From positions 20,962,815-21,026,814 of the forward strand of contig CM025852.1 in the NCBI GenBank assembly GCA_003952965.2: a stretch of 64,000 bases of DNA. Direction: 5' to 3'. The translations under genes were made by a program, and so were the position numbers. This DNA is from Morella rubra (Eukaryota; Streptophyta; Magnoliopsida; Fagales; Myricaceae). A model generated the notes under the pieces. That model ran no database searches and was not told the origin of the DNA. It saw only the letters and a list, made by a program, of their open reading frames with translations. Positions 61,276 through 64,000 of the stretch are shown here, one piece after another; position 1 is the first letter of the stretch, and every line of letters starts with the position of its first letter.

Positions 61276-61743
61276 GGTGAGCGCTCACGACCCATCGTAA
61301 AGTAGATGGACGTTTTCTTGATATCATCGGAAATAAATGTGTAAGACTCAAATTTATAATATTATGAAAATGATACAGATCACATGTTCATTTTTTTTTT
61401 TCTCAAACATTTCCAGATGTTTGAATGAGTCTATTGATGATTGTATCTGTTACCCACTACCACAAGAGTAAAAGTAGCTTAGTACGACGAAATTTCCGGA
61501 AGCTTTACAAAATGATTCTAATGACAGCTCTTTCTACAAGACACAATATCATTGTATAAATTACGATCGAGATGTTTTATAATTTCGTAATAAATTGCAC
61601 CTTACAATTTTGGAATCGAATAGATATAACAAGTGAATTTTATACTATTTAAATTTTAGTTTTAGAAAGTTTTGAATAATGTGACTCTACATTAAGTTTC
61701 ATGCATTGCATTTATTTCTCTTAAAATTATAAATTACATCAAG
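61276..61743. other. AT-rich spacer
   Basis: No gene or clear repeat recognised. Confidence 0.4.
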
Positions 61744-61888
61744 GTCATGTTTGGATATAAAATATTTTCAACTTTTTATGAAATATTTGAAAAAATTAAC
61801 ATTTTCACAACCAAATATCAAAAACTCAAAATTTTTTATACAAATTCCATTCCATTTTCATACAAATTTTTGCCTATCAAACATCACT
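61744..61888. mobile_element. Small MITE
   Basis: The left end CATGTTTGGATATAAAATATT and the complement of the right end (ATGTTTGATAGGCAAAAATT) are imperfect inverted repeats around about 100 bp of AT-rich DNA with paired 'gaaatatttgaaaa' type blocks. No clear target duplication. Confidence 0.45.
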
Positions 61889-61927
61889 TCAGCTTGCTTA
61901 CTGGGGAGTCGCTGGCCATTTTATTTT

Positions 61928-62044
61928 AAGGTGAAGGAGGTTGCCAATGAGCTGGCAGGGGTCCTTTCGTTTAGCAAAGCTGACAACGCTTCGCGGGAGC
62001 CTAATCTCTGAGAGGTGACGAACCATCTTCCACACAGTACAACC
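61928..62044. repeat. Duplicated segment B
   Basis: Second copy of the 58269-58400 segment; it reads KVKEVANELAGVLSFSKADN and ends SREPNL before a stop. It lies about 0.9 kb upstream of HIPL1 copy 2, whereas copy A lies downstream of HIPL1 copy 1. Confidence 0.7.
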
Positions 62045-62883
62045 TGCACACGGAAAAAACATCATCAGTAACAAGTAAAACAGTATTGAGTATTGTCTGC
62101 TGGAGGTCCTGAAATCATTGGGTTCTGGAGCACTGAGCAGAGGAACTTGCCTATGCCTTGTGAATGGATAATGCATGCGACCTGTTTGTTTTGATATTAT
62201 GCTGTTAGAGGTTCAATCCCCACTGTGGTTTGTAGGAGCTTTCCAGGCATCTTATGTAACTCACGAACTATGTACATTTGATTTATTTATGTTATGCTTA
62301 CCAATCACCCAAAAAACAAATAAAGTATTCTATTGATCCTAGAGGATACTTTAATAACCTGGGATTTTCGTTTTGTACAATGTACAGTTGTTCTTAAGGA
62401 CTTTTATAGAATATATGTGAATAAACTATGTCATTTGAGTACTGTCAATTTTTCTAGGCTTGTTTTTTTTTGGTTCTGGATTGGAATCTCATAATCCAGG
62501 AGCGCAAATTCTGTTGGCAGAAGTGAGCCACCCACGATCTATCCAGTTTTTTTTGAGCACGATCTATCCAAGTTTATGCCGGAAAACCATTGACTTTCTT
62601 CGCAGTCAGCCCCATTAAACTTTGTGATGCTGGTTTTGTGGATTCTGTTTTAGTCTAATGAAATTTACTTAGAAAAAAATCCCCATTATATTAAGGATTT
62701 TTTAATAAAGAATTCATGAAGGTCAAAGTGCACAAACTCCTGTTGTGGTGGCCTCAATTACTTTGGGAACCAGTTTGAGATTAGACAATAACCCACATAG
62801 ATTAGTTGACTAATTAAGAGTAACTTCAAAGTTGAAGAGTTTGTAATGGGCAGCATGTCAAACAGCCAGGAAGTCTTCCTTCC
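62045..62883. other. Upstream region of the second HIPL1 gene
   Basis: Non-coding; includes a short direct repeat ACGATCTATCCA at about 62534 and 62562, and blocks matching the upstream region of HIPL1 copy 1. Confidence 0.5.
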
Positions 62884-62890
62884 TATATAG
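62884..62890 (+). promoter_or_regulatory. Probable TATA box, second HIPL1 gene
   Basis: TATATAG sits in the same CTTCCTTCC context as in copy 1, but only 40 nt before the ATG. This leaves almost no room for a leader if transcription starts about 30 nt downstream. Confidence 0.5.
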
Positions 62891-62929
62891 AGTGTTTGTA
62901 GTTTCCTCGGTGTTCGTAGGTTTGCTGAG

Positions 62930-64000
62930 ATGGGACGCGCACTTGCCAGTACCTTCCTCTTTTGTTGCTTGCTCCTTCTTTTTGATGCTTCTTCTTCACA
63001 TCCTTTATGTATTGATTCAAGTGGGTGCTGTCATACTCTCTACTACTCTATCTTTTTTCCTTGGGGCTGAATTTCTAACTTAGTGCATTATGGTTAACTG
63101 TCCTTGTCTATTCTAGATCGTCTTTGTCACTTTCTACTGATTTAACTGGTGCAGGGGCACCCTTCACTTCGAACACCACATTGAAGTTTTGCTCTTACAA
63201 TGGAAGCGCATGCTGCAACTCCACAGAAGATTTACAGTTACAGAAGGACTTCCAATCCATGAACATCTCTGATCCTAGCTGTGCTGCTGTTATGAAATCA
63301 ATACTTTGCGCCGTAGGTTCTTATAATATTGTTTTGTCTGACATCTCGCCCTTAGTGCTGCACCATTTCAAAAGTTCTTTTTCAAACAGACCTCGGTCGT
63401 TCCTCTGTTTGTTCACGTTTCATGGCCAATTTATGGGATCTTCATGTGATTCCTCTCTTTGTTTTTTTGTGTCCATGTTTCGAACTGACTGTTTAGGATG
63501 TGTTTCGGATCTTTGTCGTCATGTTTTGCAGAGATGCGATCCATTTTCCGCAGAGCTATTCACAGTTGCTTCGACACCCCGGCTAGTTCCTCTGCTTTGT
63601 AATTCCACTGTGTCAGCTAATTCGTCCCAATCTAACCAAGCAGCACATAACTTCTGCTCCAATGTATGGGATACATGCCGAAACGTGTCCTTTTCGACTT
63701 CTCCCTTTGCCCCTTCACTGAAAAATCAAGCTGGATTACCAGACAATTCCAAGGTTAGTGTACTGAACCAATACTGGCAGTCAGAAGCTGATTTCTGCAC
63801 CGCATTTGGCGGAGAGTCTAGTGATGGATCAGTATGTTTTGATGGTCAACCCGTTACCCTAAACAACAGTGGAACTGCTAGCCCTCCACATGGCATGTGC
63901 CTCGAGAAAATAGCGAATGGATCTTACGTCAACATGGTTGGTCATCCTGATGGGTCAAACCGTGCATTTTTCGCTAGCCAACCAGGAAAGATTTGGTTGG
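62930..64000 (+). CDS. HIPL1: HIPL1 protein, copy 2 (partial, runs off the window)
   Basis: Tandem paralogue of the 53529 gene. Exons: 62930-63020, 63155-63312 and 63532 to the window edge; exons 1 and 2 match copy 1 exactly in length and phase. It has a signal peptide (MGRALASTFLFCCLLLLFDA), the Cys-rich region (FCSYNGSACCNSTEDLQLQ, RCDPFSAELFTV, NVWDTCRNVSF) and the approach to the propeller (PPHGMCLEKIANGSY, HPDGSNRAFFASQPGKIWL). No damage is visible. Introns 1 and 2 (134 and 219 nt) are about as long as (133) and much shorter than (485) those of copy 1. Amino-acid differences cluster in the mature N-terminal region, suggesting a duplication old enough for some divergence. Confidence 0.9.

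Overview
The window is nuclear DNA of a flowering plant. Genes have GT-AG introns, the intergenic DNA is AT-rich, and all recognisable genes are plant families: an LBD transcription factor, a BRUTUS-like iron-sensing E3 ligase, a nodulin-like MFS transporter and HIPL1 proteins. hAT, Mutator-like (MULE) and L1-type LINE elements fill the spaces. I cannot name the species. Exon models were built by hand by joining reading frames at splice sites and checking phase.

Layout. 2-1932 (+): last five exons of a ubiquitin C-terminal hydrolase-related protein (DUF627/DUF629 type), with an orphan exon-like piece at 2.1 kb. 3-6.4 kb: LINE tails and very AT-rich spacer. 6827-7800 (+): two-exon LBD22/LBD27-type gene. 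9161-18285 (-): complete 12-exon BRUTUS-like gene (1261 aa; three hemerythrin-like regions, CHY/CTCHY zinc fingers, RING, zinc ribbon), tail to tail with the LBD gene. 19620-20805: a Pack-MULE carrying the N-terminal part of a RAP2.4-like ERF gene. 22770-25101 (+): two-exon NFD4-like transporter.

27.0-35.8 kb is a transposon nest. A host pseudogene (27956-28466) abuts a repeat that has been split by a complete 4068-bp hAT element (8-bp target duplication), then by a 1820-bp MULE with a captured gene fragment (9-bp duplication), then by the left end of a TTF-type hAT. An undisturbed copy of the repeat lies in intron 1 of the BRUTUS-like gene (17198-17531) and shows all three insertion sites empty. 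Exactly 1000 Ns follow (35807-36806).

36.8-52.3 kb is anomalous. It has no recognisable gene or repeat, its strand composition drifts, and its last 7 kb are strongly pyrimidine-rich. I read it as low-quality contig-end sequence rather than biology, but this is untested. Recognisable plant sequence resumes near 52.4 kb.

52.4-64.0 kb holds a tandem pair of HIPL1 genes (secreted, probably GPI-anchored, glucose/sorbosone dehydrogenase-like). The first has seven exons with two single-base frame breaks. The second is clean as far as the window edge in exon 3. Between them are a 582-bp MULE-MITE, a LINE tail with an RNase H domain, and a duplicated segment that hints at a lost third unit.

No operon-like cooperation is expected. 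The main story is repeat nesting, gene capture by MULEs, tandem duplication and a suspect assembly block.
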